Origin: Sporopachydermia quercuum
Lineage: Eukaryota; Ascomycota; Sporopachydermiomycetes; Sporopachydermiales; Sporopachydermiaceae
Length of the DNA stretch: 64,000 nucleotides
NCBI GenBank assembly: GCA_001599295.1
Contig: BCGN01000005.1
Coordinates: 1 to 64,000, forward strand
Direction of reading: 5' to 3'
Of the stretch, positions 50,869-61,130 are shown piece after piece; within the stretch, counting starts at the first letter, position 1; the number at the start of each line of letters is the position of its first letter. A program made the position numbers and the translations under genes. The notes below the pieces were generated by a model. It was not told the origin of the DNA. It did no database searches and worked only from the letters and a program-made list of their open reading frames with translations.

Positions 50869-53490
50869 TCAAGTACTTCTGACAGTATTCCAATTAGAAT
50901 ACTGAGATAATTTCAGCTTGTCCACAACAGTACTAAGCACAGTAATTTCAACATCAACACTGCCACACCAATCCTTCAACTTATCTTTGTAGCTATCAAG
51001 CGCCACTTCATTCTTATCACGGCATTCCTTAGCATATTGTGTTTTAACCCATGAGAATTTATCCATAGCCTTCAGCTTTACAGACTCAACAGAAGGTAAA
51101 TGAGGCTTCAATTGGTTTCTGTTGCCTTGTAAATAGACCATATAATCAATAATCAAATGTAACACATCGATAGCAGAAAAAACCTTATGGAAAGTTAACC
51201 AATTGGTCTCCTTTCCAGGCGTAGGNTGTCTCAGCAGTTTAGTATTAATAATATCAATATTATCAGAAATTTGTTGATAGAACTGCTGTTTATTCTTATT
51301 TAATGATAGTTTGGCTAAAAGAAGGACTACTTCGCAGTTCCATTTTTCTTCGGCCGTAAGCTCAACGGAATACTGTTCATCGTTGACCATAGCTTCAAAA
51401 GCATTTACCTTCTGCTTATTCGTATCATCAACTGATGACAATCCGTCAATCAGATGGTTCCTTTTAATGAACAATTCAATGTATTTATCGCTTTGTTTAG
51501 GACCAATTGAAAAGTGTTTGAAATACAATTCGTTTATGCCGCTTGGTTCGTTTCCTTTATTAAACAAGCATTGCAGATCACGATTATCCTTCCAAAAGCC
51601 TAGTTCATTCTTATAATTCAAGTCGTAGTCATTTGTTATAATTGTTGGCTTCATACGTAAAATAGCTTCAGATCTCGATAACTCCAAGTATAACAAACCT
51701 CTGGTTAAACTGCTTGACAGCCGTTGGTTGAATTCAATCATTGAACCTATCTGAGTGTAATTCCCATCTTCAATAGACAATTGGAGAAAACCTGATGCTG
51801 ATGGTAGTGTTTCATTATAGAAGGCTAACTGTTGAGTTAATTGTTTTGTATTCGGTGATACAGTTGAGACCCTTGTTGTTACTAGATACGACATTATATC
51901 ATTTTGGATCTTTTTAATAGATAAATGTTGATACAATGCTTCGGCTTGGATATCGCATCCCAAATATGAATACAATGCTATTAAGCAGATTCTGGTTGTG
52001 AATTCATGTAAATCTGCTTGGCAGGCGTTTTCTAGCAGCACGATTGCTTTTAAGACTGTAGCAAACGATTGGTCAATGGTCAACATAGTATTAACAGCAA
52101 GGAGAATAAATATATCGCCAGGATGATAATCGGTGGTTTCTTTATCAGCCAATAAATGCTTAGTAGAATTGTATAAACTGATGCATTCATCAGCAAAACC
52201 AATAGATGACTCATTCTTGGCATCCAATATATACCGCAATCTCTGAATGTTAACCAGTCTGTTTAGTTCATTGATGGAACAGTTGCTGGGAGAAACAGTA
52301 CCATATTCAGTAGATAGATAAGAAAGCAAGGAATCCGTCTCCGATTCGAAAGCATCTGGAAACTCAATAAAAAACTGTTTCAAATCATAGAATGCACATA
52401 GTTTTGATCCGTACACTTTGAAGTATGATTTGATGGCTGTAAAAATAGAATCCCATTGTTTCGTATATAGAATATGGTATTTTATCCATCCCAGCAACAG
52501 GTTTCTACTGGTAGAACCAACTGTAGAAGCAGCTGTTGAGCCTGTGCTTGCATCTGAAGAAACTTTAGCAAAGATATCAGAAAGATGGTCAAGAAATTCC
52601 TTTACTTCTGCTGAGAATTGCTTGTGCGTAGTATTGTCCTTAGGCTGATCATCCATCTCTTTACCTGCAATAATAACACTATTTATCAGTGTCCAGTCAT
52701 CTTGCTTGTTCTCTTCAACGGAAAGCTTTGCAAACTTATATAACAAATCCCACTGTTTCCCCTCTGTAAGCTTATCAATAGTTATACATTGTAGTTCTAA
52801 ATTGAACTTCTCCGTTGATTTCTGCCTGCCCAAGTAATCCATTGTCACATTATACACATCCGCATGCTTACCGCATAGAGAGCAAAAGAGACAATGAATG
52901 TACACTTCCTCTGGTGTTTGCAAAGGTGCCAATGATGTGATTATTTTCATTCCTAATGTAGAAAACAGTCTTTTATCTAACGCTGTCGGATTCGTATAAG
53001 GGTATTCGATGATCAATGCACATAGCAAACTTGCAATCAACCCATGGTTTCTCTTCTTAAAATTATTGTATAGATTAATGGCAGCTTTCTGCATAAGTCT
53101 GACGTTCAGGATGTTCTTCATATTAACAAAGTATAAATACTGGAATGGTTCATAGTTGGGATATTTCTTGATTATTGTATCGTAGAGCTTTGTCAATAAT
53201 GCATCGTTACCTTTAACGATGAGGAGATTGCTCAATAGGTTAATTGCTTTGATATCAGTAGGTACATTGGTAATGATGGAATTGATTCGCTCGTCACAGT
53301 CAGCTGATTTCCCTTGAAGGTGATATATATACCCTAGCAAAGAGCTGTAATAAACATCCTTGGGGTCTTTTTTCAATTGCTTGTTGATATGTTGAATAGC
53401 GAATTTGTAGCTCTTGGATTCAATCGAGTTGAGAATAGCTAGCTCTTTGTCTGATTTGACAGCATTGAAATCAAGAACTTTTAGCGACAT
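50869..53490 (-). CDS. MDM20: NatB N-terminal acetyltransferase auxiliary subunit Mdm20
   Basis: 873-aa TPR-type scaffold homologous to S. cerevisiae Mdm20 (796 aa) and human NAA25, which anchors the catalytic subunit Nat3 on the ribosome; NatB acetylates Met-Asp/Glu/Asn N-termini, including tropomyosin, hence the actin and mitochondrial phenotypes. N-terminal TPR-like helices are seen in AIQHINKQLKKDPKDVYYSS, LLGYIYHLQGKSADCDERI and KYPNYEPFQYLYFVNMKN. The Mdm20-specific region includes ELQCITIDKLTEGKQWDLLY followed by QDDWTLINSVIIAG, close to NAA25. No catalytic motif is expected. One ambiguous base near residue 755. Divergent from BRX1. Confidence 0.9.
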   Translation of the reverse strand: MSLKVLDFNAVKSDKELAILNSIESKSYKFAIQHINKQLKKDPKDVYYSSLLGYIYHLQGKSADCDERINSIITNVPTDIKAINLLSNLLIVKGNDALLTKLYDTIIKKYPNYEPFQYLYFVNMKNILNVRLMQKAAINLYNNFKKRNHGLIASLLCALIIEYPYTNPTALDKRLFSTLGMKIITSLAPLQTPEEVYIHCLFCSLCGKHADVYNVTMDYLGRQKSTEKFNLELQCITIDKLTEGKQWDLLYKFAKLSVEENKQDDWTLINSVIIAGKEMDDQPKDNTTHKQFSAEVKEFLDHLSDIFAKVSSDASTGSTAASTVGSTSRNLLLGWIKYHILYTKQWDSIFTAIKSYFKVYGSKLCAFYDLKQFFIEFPDAFESETDSLLSYLSTEYGTVSPSNCSINELNRLVNIQRLRYILDAKNESSIGFADECISLYNSTKHLLADKETTDYHPGDIFILLAVNTMLTIDQSFATVLKAIVLLENACQADLHEFTTRICLIALYSYLGCDIQAEALYQHLSIKKIQNDIMSYLVTTRVSTVSPNTKQLTQQLAFYNETLPSASGFLQLSIEDGNYTQIGSMIEFNQRLSSSLTRGLLYLELSRSEAILRMKPTIITNDYDLNYKNELGFWKDNRDLQCLFNKGNEPSGINELYFKHFSIGPKQSDKYIELFIKRNHLIDGLSSVDDTNKQKVNAFEAMVNDEQYSVELTAEEKWNCEVVLLLAKLSLNKNKQQFYQQISDNIDIINTKLLRXPTPGKETNWLTFHKVFSAIDVLHLIIDYMVYLQGNRNQLKPHLPSVESVKLKAMDKFSWVKTQYAKECRDKNEVALDSYKDKLKDWCGSVDVEITVLSTVVDKLKLSQYSNWNTVRST

Positions 53491-54258
53491 CTTCAGGATA
53501 AAAGCATTAGATAGCAGCCTTAAAAATAGTACATTAAAAATATGTCAAACAAAGCAGCTAGCAAATAATAAAGATCGGACATCACCAACGGTTTGCGGTC
53601 AAAGTGCCAGAAGAAAGGAGAGGAGCAAATCGTTGCCTGGTAGGTGAGTAAGTAATGGGAGCAGGTGAAAGCCAACCAACTAGAGAATATATAAAACTCC
53701 GAAATGGACCCAAAATTGAGGCTTTAATGATGTTTTCAATAGACAAAAGTTCATAGCAATGTTGAATAGTCGAAGGAATAAAACGAGATGATGAATTTCC
53801 GTTCGATCCAATTTTTCACTAACAACCACAGTTCTTTATGTATGGGAAATGGGACATTCTTGAAAGGTCTTCCATGACCCTGGTTTTTGGACAACATAAA
53901 GTCAATGTTTTTAGTAGTAGTTTAAAATTTTTTAATTTGTAAGAGAAAGTGAAAATGAAATCCTCAACATAAGACAGGATTTCTCTACTGGATATTCTCT
54001 ACAGTATTGTTACTCAAGGAGTTGATCTTAGAATAACTAAGATAGTGAGTGACTGCTAAGTATTGATTAAAAATACATATGAGTTTTTATTATCAAAGTG
54101 GAGATAGTATAATTGTTAAGGATAAAGACTTACTGATTATTTATTAGGTCTGTGATATTAGTACATTGGCGGCGGCGGACAGACAGGAGTGTTAATTATC
54201 CATACTTTTGAGAGAATTTATATATTCATAATAATAAGCGTCATCATCATCGTCAAAA
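53491..54258. other. divergent intergenic region MDM20/BRX1
   Basis: About 770 bases shared promoter; includes the RRPE-like element for BRX1 and a short GGC repeat at about 54169-54178. No gene seen. Confidence 0.55.
53924..53933 (+). promoter_or_regulatory. RRPE-like element upstream of BRX1
   Basis: Exact AAAATTTTTT, 325 bases before the BRX1 ATG; same sequence upstream of DBP3 and UTP7. Confidence 0.4.
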
Positions 54259-55149
54259 ATGTCGTCAATCTATAAAGCATTATCATCAGGCAAAACGTCC
54301 GAAAAAAAGAAGACAAATGACCAAAAGTTCAAGAATAGACAAAGATTACTCATAATATCATCAAGAGGTGTAACTTATAGACATCGTCATTTGATCAATG
54401 ATTTAACATTAATGTTACCACATGGAAGAAAAGAAGCCAAGTTTGACACAAAATCAAAACTTTATCAACTAAATGAACTTGCAGAATTATACAATTGTAA
54501 CAATATTTTCTTTTTTGAAGCAAGAAAGCACATGGATTTATATTTTTGGATGTCGAAAGCACCAAATGGACCAACCATGAAATTCCATGTTCAAAATATG
54601 CATACTATGGAAGAATTAAATTTTGTTGGAAACTGTTTGAAAGGTTCTCGACCTATATTATCATTTGATAATTCATTTGAAGATTCAGACCATACAAAGC
54701 TCATGAAAGAAATGTTCATTCATATGTTTGGTGTACCACCTATGGCTAGAAAATCAAAGCCTTTCGTCGATCATGTTGTGACTTTCGGTATTGTTGATGG
54801 AAAGATTTGGATTAGAAACTATCAAATTCAAGAAACTTTGAAGCAAAAAGAAGATGACGAAGAATTGCTGAAGAAAGGAAAATCTGATCCTGAATATGAA
54901 ACTTCATTAGTTGAAGTTGGTCCAAGGTTCGTTCTAACGCTAATCACCATATTAGAAGGATCTTTCAGCGGGGCTGTTATTTATGAAAACAAGGAGTTTG
55001 TTTCTCCTAACTTCATTAGAGCTCAACTTAAGCACAAGGCTGCTCAACAAGCTGAATCCAGACATCAAGCCACTATTGAACGAAAGATCAAGAAGTCGCA
55101 AGCCGTTCTTGCTGCTGATCCTTTGGATAATAGCATGTTATTCAAATGA
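54259..55149 (+). CDS. BRX1: ribosome biogenesis protein Brx1
   Basis: Brix-domain protein of the nucleolus that joins early pre-60S particles with Ebp2; 296 aa (291 in S. cerevisiae). A Lys-rich N-terminus leads into the Brix domain: RQRLLIISSRGVTYRHRHLI, NDLTLMLPHGRKEAKFDTK, YNCNNIFFFEARKHMDLYFW, GPTMKFHVQNMHTMEELNF and FGVPPMARKSKPFVDHVVTF. The C-terminal LVEVGPRFVLTLITILEGSF is the conserved second half of the fold. Near-complete conservation with Brx1 excludes Rpf1, Rpf2, Imp4 and Ssf1. Confidence 0.97.
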   Translation: MSSIYKALSSGKTSEKKKTNDQKFKNRQRLLIISSRGVTYRHRHLINDLTLMLPHGRKEAKFDTKSKLYQLNELAELYNCNNIFFFEARKHMDLYFWMSKAPNGPTMKFHVQNMHTMEELNFVGNCLKGSRPILSFDNSFEDSDHTKLMKEMFIHMFGVPPMARKSKPFVDHVVTFGIVDGKIWIRNYQIQETLKQKEDDEELLKKGKSDPEYETSLVEVGPRFVLTLITILEGSFSGAVIYENKEFVSPNFIRAQLKHKAAQQAESRHQATIERKIKKSQAVLAADPLDNSMLFK

Positions 55150-55498
55150 ATGGTCTGTGGATGGAAGGAGAAAAGAGAGTGAGTATCATTTTACTAGAGA
55201 AATTCGCATACATGTATGAGTTCAAGAGTTGATCAATAAATGAGTTTATTAAATGGATCATTAGTAACCGTAGACCCACATTTTGGTTTGCATTTCTAAG
55301 TACTTTCTTCCTTACAGTGAATATACTACAGTAATAAATACCAAAAAGATATAAATGCAAACAATAGAAACTTTTGCAATTCCAAAACTAAGTAAGATGA
55401 ACAAAAAGATGGAAGTGCTGAAAACAATTGTATACTATCTACTCATATAAACATTATTCAATAACCCCCTCAACATGACCAAATATTCAGGATGAAAT
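55150..55498. other. convergent intergenic region BRX1/ATP19
   Basis: About 350 bases, no gene seen. Confidence 0.55.
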
Positions 55499-56068
55499 TT
55501 AGTGCTTTTCAGCAGCTTCAGCCTTCTTGATGTATTCTCTGGCTATTGTTAGTAACAGATTGTCTTACATAAACCAGACTGCTCAATGGTTATCGCATAG
55601 TGGTTATTATGATGATGACTCGACAGGTATTACTTACAAAACAAACTTTTCTTCTTCAGGACTGCCAGCATTGATAGGAGGAGAAGCAAGAGTAGGTTTA
55701 CCTCCCTTAGGAATAGCAGCAAACACTACGAGACCCAAGGTAGCTAAAGCAAGCTATAATATGTGTTAATAATGGAACAATCAATATTTGCGGTTGTGAT
55801 CTTTGAGACGTTATGAGGAAGTACAATGTGAATATCTGACTTCCAGGATAGCCAATGCATCAATTAATCATCCCGTTTGATATTGTTTAATTATAAATCG
55901 GTCGATATTTGGATCTCCTTCAATATATTTCATCATTCATCTGTGATCTTTTACTGATTCATTCATTCCTAGTCGAACTACTCAAACCTCAAATCTCTAT
56001 CTCGATAGTTCTCCACTTACTTGGTGAGGATAGACGGTCTTACCGAAAATGTTATAAGTAGCACCCAT
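55499..56068 (-). CDS. ATP19: ATP synthase subunit k (Atp19), three exons
   Basis: Small inner-membrane subunit of mitochondrial F1Fo ATP synthase that stabilises dimers. Reading complement(join(55499..55538,55638..55753,56021..56068)), 67 aa (68 in S. cerevisiae). Exon 1 MGATYNIFGKTVYPHQ matches MGAAYHFMGKAIPPHQ. Exon 2 gives the membrane helix LALATLGLVVFAAIPKGGKP and ends EEEKFV. Exon 3 gives EYIKKAEAAEKH, the counterpart of the family ending EEKFIENYLKKH. Donors are GTAAGT and GTAAGT; intron 1 (267 nt) has ATTAAC before ATTATAG, intron 2 (99 nt) has TACTAAC then CCAG, the nearer AATAG being only five bases from the branch site. Tandem with the DeSI-like gene upstream. Confidence 0.93.
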
Positions 56069-56560
56069 TGTTGATATATTCTATTGCAAATTAATTGACA
56101 AAAAATACTTCTTTTCTTGCTTAGCTATTGACTTTGTATCAATAATAAATGTCTGCCCTATATCGTCTGATATACTATGCTTATTATGAGAGGACCGTCG
56201 AGAGTGAAATTAATCCACATTGATTGATTGCTGGACATGGGTTGATGTACATGTTATTTCTTAAGTGATATTATAAGTGATGTGTTTTACGCTGAGGAAG
56301 ACATTTGAGTATGCCATTTGATGTCTCATCACGATAAAGTGTAAAGATGAGATGTGAGGTTGGATATCTAAATAAACAGTAATGTGGAATATACAGGATA
56401 AGGATACTCAAATAAGATGATATTCATATCAATTAGGCTAGAAATTTAAAGATTAAAGAAATATGAGGTATGTATGTGTATCTGTAAGTTTGGTTGTCAT
56501 CTAAGGTTTATGTCTATGTGAGTTGAGTTGAGGTTAAGTCTGTCTTTAAGTTAGCAGATA
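56069..56560. other. intergenic region DeSI-like gene to ATP19
   Basis: About 490 bases between two minus-strand genes; no gene seen. Confidence 0.5.
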
Positions 56561-57079
56561 TCAATTGATTTGTTGGTCATAAGGTACCTGAGCAGTTGTT
56601 ATGGGATTCATCATGCTCTCTATCATAGGTCTTAGCATCATACCAAAAGGGGTATTCAAGACTGTAGAAGGTAAATCTGAAATGTGTTGAGGATACGACA
56701 GTTTCTCGCCAATCAGGAATTCAGCTAAATCTCTTGAGAAATGGTTGCAGTTATGATCAAAAAGATTATACTTTGTATGCGAATATTCTTCTTTCAATTC
56801 TTCAATATACTCTTCAATAATATCGACATCTAGATCAGTGGTACCTAGAGTTTCAATCTGTAAAGGTACCCCATGATGTGAAGTTCCAGGTCTAACAGCT
56901 TGTACCCCGTGACCGTAGAAGTACTCTCTATCATGAACTACAACAGATGTATGCCAAACTCCCTCAAGCTGGATACCCAATAGTTGTGGAGAAAGCTGCT
57001 TCGCCAATCCTTTTGATAGATCATAGATATACAATTGAACAAGATGTTGGTTCTCTTCCTTAGCTTCTTCCAATGTCAT
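56561..57079 (-). CDS. PPPDE-family (DeSI-1-like) cysteine peptidase
   Basis: 172-aa protein from the ATG at 57079. It matches the PPPDE fold of human DESI1, a desumoylating isopeptidase later linked to S-palmitoyl hydrolysis. Motifs: LYIYDLSKGLAKQLSPQLLG, LEGVWHTSVVVHDREYFYGHG with the catalytic His in WHTS, and YNLFDHNCNHFSRDLAEFL with the catalytic Cys in HNCNHF. The C-terminal DLPSTVLNTPFGMMLRPMIE is also shared with DESI1. It stops soon after this, with no thioredoxin or PUL domain of the kind fused to PPPDE in some fungal proteins. Divergent from RPN2. Substrates in yeast are not known to me. Confidence 0.9.
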   Translation of the reverse strand: MTLEEAKEENQHLVQLYIYDLSKGLAKQLSPQLLGIQLEGVWHTSVVVHDREYFYGHGVQAVRPGTSHHGVPLQIETLGTTDLDVDIIEEYIEELKEEYSHTKYNLFDHNCNHFSRDLAEFLIGEKLSYPQHISDLPSTVLNTPFGMMLRPMIESMMNPITTAQVPYDQQIN

Positions 57080-57763
57080 GGTATCAATTCTGTGGCTTCT
57101 ATTAAGCACTTCCTCTATAGTACAAAATTCTCTACTTTACTGCCAGTGGCTCCTTCTCTTTTAATTTCTGACTTGTCAACTTCTTTCCGCTCACTTGCTT
57201 CGGCTGCTTTATCACTTGAATTATCTATTGTCTCTCTATAACTTCTTAACTTCAATTTTTCGCTACTAGTGTTCTGTATAAAAATAAAACATGAATACCT
57301 TCCAACCCATTAAATAGAAAATTACTCGATTCTTTTTGCCCTCCAGAAGCTTATCTTGTGGCCACCGAGAGGAATAAAGTTTACCAAATATTCATGTGAC
57401 ATTCACACTCCAATCGTTTTTGAATCACGTAATTATTAAATGCTCTTTAAACCTCCCAAAACACTCCTAAGTTACAATTAGGTAATGTCCCTTTCTTTGC
57501 GAAACTAGTCGTTGAATCGCCACATTCACTGTATGTATATGTGTGCCTTTCAAATACAGCTAACTATCTATCCACTATCAATTCTCGCTTTATATATATA
57601 ATCAATCAACTATTTACGGTAGTGTAGAAATAATAAAGTGTTAGATGTTGGTACAATTGACAAATACTGGAACTGATTAACTGGTCATTTCTTGTGAACC
57701 AAGTACTTATCATTGACATATTTCATAAGAATTACCAAGTAGCAACACACACTAAAATCAGTC
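57080..57763. other. divergent intergenic region DeSI-like gene/RPN2
   Basis: About 680 bases shared promoter; see the Rpn4-like site. No gene seen. Confidence 0.5.
57334..57365. promoter_or_regulatory. possible Rpn4-type site and GTGGCCAC palindrome upstream of RPN2
   Basis: TTTTGCCCTCC at 57334-57344 is two mismatches from the proteasome element TTTGCCACC (GGTGGCAAA inverted). GTGGCCAC at 57358-57365 is a perfect palindrome sharing GGTGGC. About 400 bases before the RPN2 ATG. Weak evidence, offered because proteasome genes usually carry such a site. Confidence 0.3.
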
Positions 57764-60727
57764 ATGTCAGTCGTATCAGCAGCGCCATTTCTGGCTCTTC
57801 TTGATGAACCAGATAATACATTGAAGTCGTATGCTTTGAAATCGTTAGATCAGTATATTGATCAGCTATGGGCAGAAATCTCTGATCATATATTCGAATT
57901 AGAAGAGTTATATGAAGATGAATCATTTGACAATCGTCGTTTGGTAGCATTGATCATCTCAAAGATTTACTACAATTTAGGTGATTTTGATCTTGCTGTT
58001 AAGTTTTTATTGAATGCTGAAGATAAGTTTGATCTGAATGAAAATTCACAGTTTGCAGAAGTAATGATATCAAAATGTATTCAAAGCTATATTACTCAGT
58101 CCCAAGCTATTTATGATGATAAGAACACCGACGTGACAATTGCTCCACAGCTCAAGTCAATCATAGAGAAAATGTTAACTAAATGCTATTCAAAGAATGA
58201 ATTGAAGCTTGCCATTGGTGTGGCTGTTGAGTCGAGAAGACTCGATGTTATTGAGGAAATTCTAAACAAATCTTCAACTGCTACAGTGGAAGCTTTGTCT
58301 ACAACTAACCTCATTGATTATATCTTAACTTGTGCTACTACAATCAGTAATCCAGGCTTCAGAAGCAATTTACTCAACAGTTTAGCCAATATCATTTTTT
58401 CATTATCAACACCTGATTACTTTCAATTGTCAAAGATTATTGTTCAATTGAATGACACATCTTTATCTACAAGAGTTATTTTAGATCTGATTGAAATGGC
58501 TAACTCTGATATTGCTAAATCTGAAAACAAATTAGTTGCTTATCAAGTGGCATTTGATTTAGTTGCATCAGCTTCACAAGAATTACTTCTCAAAACGATA
58601 GAAAACTTAAGAAACAATGCACCACCAGGAATCTTACTCAATAGAATTCTTCGGATCTTATCAGGTATTCCCACTTGTGATTTGAACGTTACGTTCCTTC
58701 ATGCTAATAACAATACAGACATCAACATTCTCAATAAATCCAAACGTTTATTAGATGCTAGAAATTCTGTATTTCATAATGCTCTCACGTTGGAGAATGC
58801 TTTTATGCATGCAGGTACTACGAACAACGAGTTTTTCCAAAATAACCTTGATTGGTTAGGAAAGGCTTCTAATTGGTCAAAGTTCTCGGCTACAGCAGCT
58901 TTAGGTGTTATTCACAAGGGTAACCTTTCACAAGGCAAAACAGTCCTGCAGCCATATCTGCCAGGTGGCTCAGGAGCTCATTACACTCAGGGAGGTAGTT
59001 TATTTGGTCTAGGAATTATATTTGCAGGTCATGGCAACGAAGTCACTGAATATTTGTTAAAACATGTTTCTGACGATGGATCTGCAGGATCATCAGAAGG
59101 AGAAGTTGTTTTGCATGGTGCTTCCTTAGGATTAGGTGTTGCGGCATTGGCTTCAAACAATTTTAGTTTCTATGATGCTTTGAGAAGTGTTCTTTATACT
59201 GATTCAGCTGTAGCAGGTGAAGCAGCAGGAATTGCTATGGGTCTTGTAATGTGTGGAAGTGGTTCCGAATCAGCTGTTGCTGACATGTTCCAATATGCCC
59301 AAGAAACTGCTCATGATAAGATTGTGCGTGGTCTCTCTGTTGGTTTGGCCCTGGTTATGTATGGAAAGGAAGAAAGTGCTGATAAATTGATTGATGATTT
59401 ATTAGCAGGAAACAATCCAATTTTGCGATACGGTGGTGCTTTTACCATTGCTTTAGCTTACTGCGGTACCGGTTCTAATAAGGCTGTCAAGAAGCTTTTG
59501 CATATTGCCGTTTCTGACTCCTCTGATGATGTCCGACGTGCAGCTGTTATCGCTTTGGGTTTTATTCTCATCAGGAATCACACAGCAGCTCCAACCATTG
59601 TTGAACTATTGTCTGCCAGTCATAATCCAAACGTGAGATATGGCACAGCATTAGCTTTGGGTATTGCATGTGCAGGAACAGGTTTAGAATCAGCTATTGA
59701 TGTTTTGTTACCTCTTTCCAAAGATCCTGTTGACTTTGTTAGACAAGGTGCTCTCATTGGTTTATCCATGATCCTAATTCAACAAAATGAGAAGAGTAAT
59801 CCCAAAGTTAAAGAAATCAGACAAGAGTTCAATTCAGTGATCTCAAATAAGCATCAAGATGCTTTAGCTAAATTTGGTGCTGCTGTAGCCCAAGGTATCA
59901 TTGATGCCGGTGGAAGAAACGTCACCATCGCTTTAGAACATCATCAAACAGGCAATTTGAACATGAGCTCTATTATTGGTTTAACACTGTTCGTTCAATA
60001 CTGGTATTGGTTCCCGCTTGCAAACTTTTTGTGCCTATCTTTTACACCTACATTCATTGTTGGTGTTCGAGAAGACTTGAAGGTTCCTCAATTTGAATTA
60101 AATTGTCACACTAAACCATTGTTCTTTGACTATCCACCTAAATTTGAAGAAATCACCGATAAATATGTGGAAAAGGTTGAAACAGCCATTCTTTCAACCA
60201 CCGCCAAAGCAAAGGCTCGAGCCCGTAGATTCGAGAAAGAAAAGTTAGCTAAGGAAGAAGAAGAAAAGAAAACTGAAGTCATGGAAGTAGATGAAGTTAA
60301 AGATGAAAAACCTAGTGAAGAAACCAATGGAGCAGCAAAGGAAGAAGCATCATTTGTAAAGAAAGAAAAGTCTAGTAGTTCTGATGGCGATACTGAAGAA
60401 GATGGAGAACCTCTTGTGGAAACAGAAGAAACTGATGATGAAGAAGAATTGAACGTTGCAAGATACTCTAAAAAGCCATACAAGTTAAAAAATCTGAGTC
60501 GTGTTTTACCTGCTCAAATGAAATATGTTGCATTCCCTAAGGATGGAAGATATACTCCAATTAGACGCTTGAAAGGTAATTCTAGTGGGGTAGTTATCGT
60601 TCTAGTTGATAAGACTCCAGGAGAAGATGAGGAGTTGATTAAAACAATTAGAGAAATCAATGGTGTTGCTGATGAAGCTCCATTGCCTCAATCTTTTGTT
60701 TATGAAAGTGATAATGAAGACAATTAG
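57764..60727 (+). CDS. RPN2: 26S proteasome regulatory subunit Rpn2
   Basis: Base subunit of the 19S regulatory particle that holds Rpn13 and ubiquitin-handling factors; 987 aa (945 in S. cerevisiae). N-terminal helical region MSVVSAAPFLALLDEPDNTL to ~360. The PC-repeat toroid follows with typical units GGSLFGLGIIFAGHGNEVTE, LHGASLGLGVAALAS, AGEAAGIAMGLVMCGSG, RYGGAFTIALAYCGTGSNKA, RRAAVIALGFILI, GTALALGIACAGTGLESAID and AKFGAAVAQGIIDAGGRNV. A Lys/Glu-rich acidic linker at ~830-905 precedes a C-terminal domain ending PLPQSFVYESDNED. The two leucines in VLQPYLPGG (residues 395 and 399) are CTG codons at invariant Leu positions. Confidence 0.97.
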   Translation: MSVVSAAPFLALLDEPDNTLKSYALKSLDQYIDQLWAEISDHIFELEELYEDESFDNRRLVALIISKIYYNLGDFDLAVKFLLNAEDKFDLNENSQFAEVMISKCIQSYITQSQAIYDDKNTDVTIAPQLKSIIEKMLTKCYSKNELKLAIGVAVESRRLDVIEEILNKSSTATVEALSTTNLIDYILTCATTISNPGFRSNLLNSLANIIFSLSTPDYFQLSKIIVQLNDTSLSTRVILDLIEMANSDIAKSENKLVAYQVAFDLVASASQELLLKTIENLRNNAPPGILLNRILRILSGIPTCDLNVTFLHANNNTDINILNKSKRLLDARNSVFHNALTLENAFMHAGTTNNEFFQNNLDWLGKASNWSKFSATAALGVIHKGNLSQGKTVLQPYLPGGSGAHYTQGGSLFGLGIIFAGHGNEVTEYLLKHVSDDGSAGSSEGEVVLHGASLGLGVAALASNNFSFYDALRSVLYTDSAVAGEAAGIAMGLVMCGSGSESAVADMFQYAQETAHDKIVRGLSVGLALVMYGKEESADKLIDDLLAGNNPILRYGGAFTIALAYCGTGSNKAVKKLLHIAVSDSSDDVRRAAVIALGFILIRNHTAAPTIVELLSASHNPNVRYGTALALGIACAGTGLESAIDVLLPLSKDPVDFVRQGALIGLSMILIQQNEKSNPKVKEIRQEFNSVISNKHQDALAKFGAAVAQGIIDAGGRNVTIALEHHQTGNLNMSSIIGLTLFVQYWYWFPLANFLCLSFTPTFIVGVREDLKVPQFELNCHTKPLFFDYPPKFEEITDKYVEKVETAILSTTAKAKARARRFEKEKLAKEEEEKKTEVMEVDEVKDEKPSEETNGAAKEEASFVKKEKSSSSDGDTEEDGEPLVETEETDDEEELNVARYSKKPYKLKNLSRVLPAQMKYVAFPKDGRYTPIRRLKGNSSGVVIVLVDKTPGEDEELIKTIREINGVADEAPLPQSFVYESDNEDN

Positions 60728-61130
60728 AATCATTTGTTTACGTGATCATCAAATATTTAAACTTTGATATAACTCAAACCTAATTTAATAAACTTTATAC
60801 TAAATGTTGAGCTTATGTTCTGGACATTCGATGCCTATAGGTCCTCTTAGGTAGGTGTTGTAAGTGATTTCATAATAAGAATAAATGAAATGATGCATCC
60901 AGTTGAAAAGATAAATTATTTTGTTGGCATCTCAACCTGCTTTCAGTTAAATGAAAAAGAAAATTTTTTGAAGACATAAACTTGGAATTTAAAGTTCAAA
61001 CGTACATATATCTTGCATATTGTAAGTGAATCTTAAATTAAACTGAACTATCGTCTTGATAGAACGTTTCATGGTTTCCTTCATTCGATAGTTGAATTGG
61101 ATTGAAATGCTATTACACTATTTTATAAAC
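60728..61130. other. convergent intergenic region RPN2/UTP7
   Basis: About 400 bases, AT-rich, no gene seen. Confidence 0.55.
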
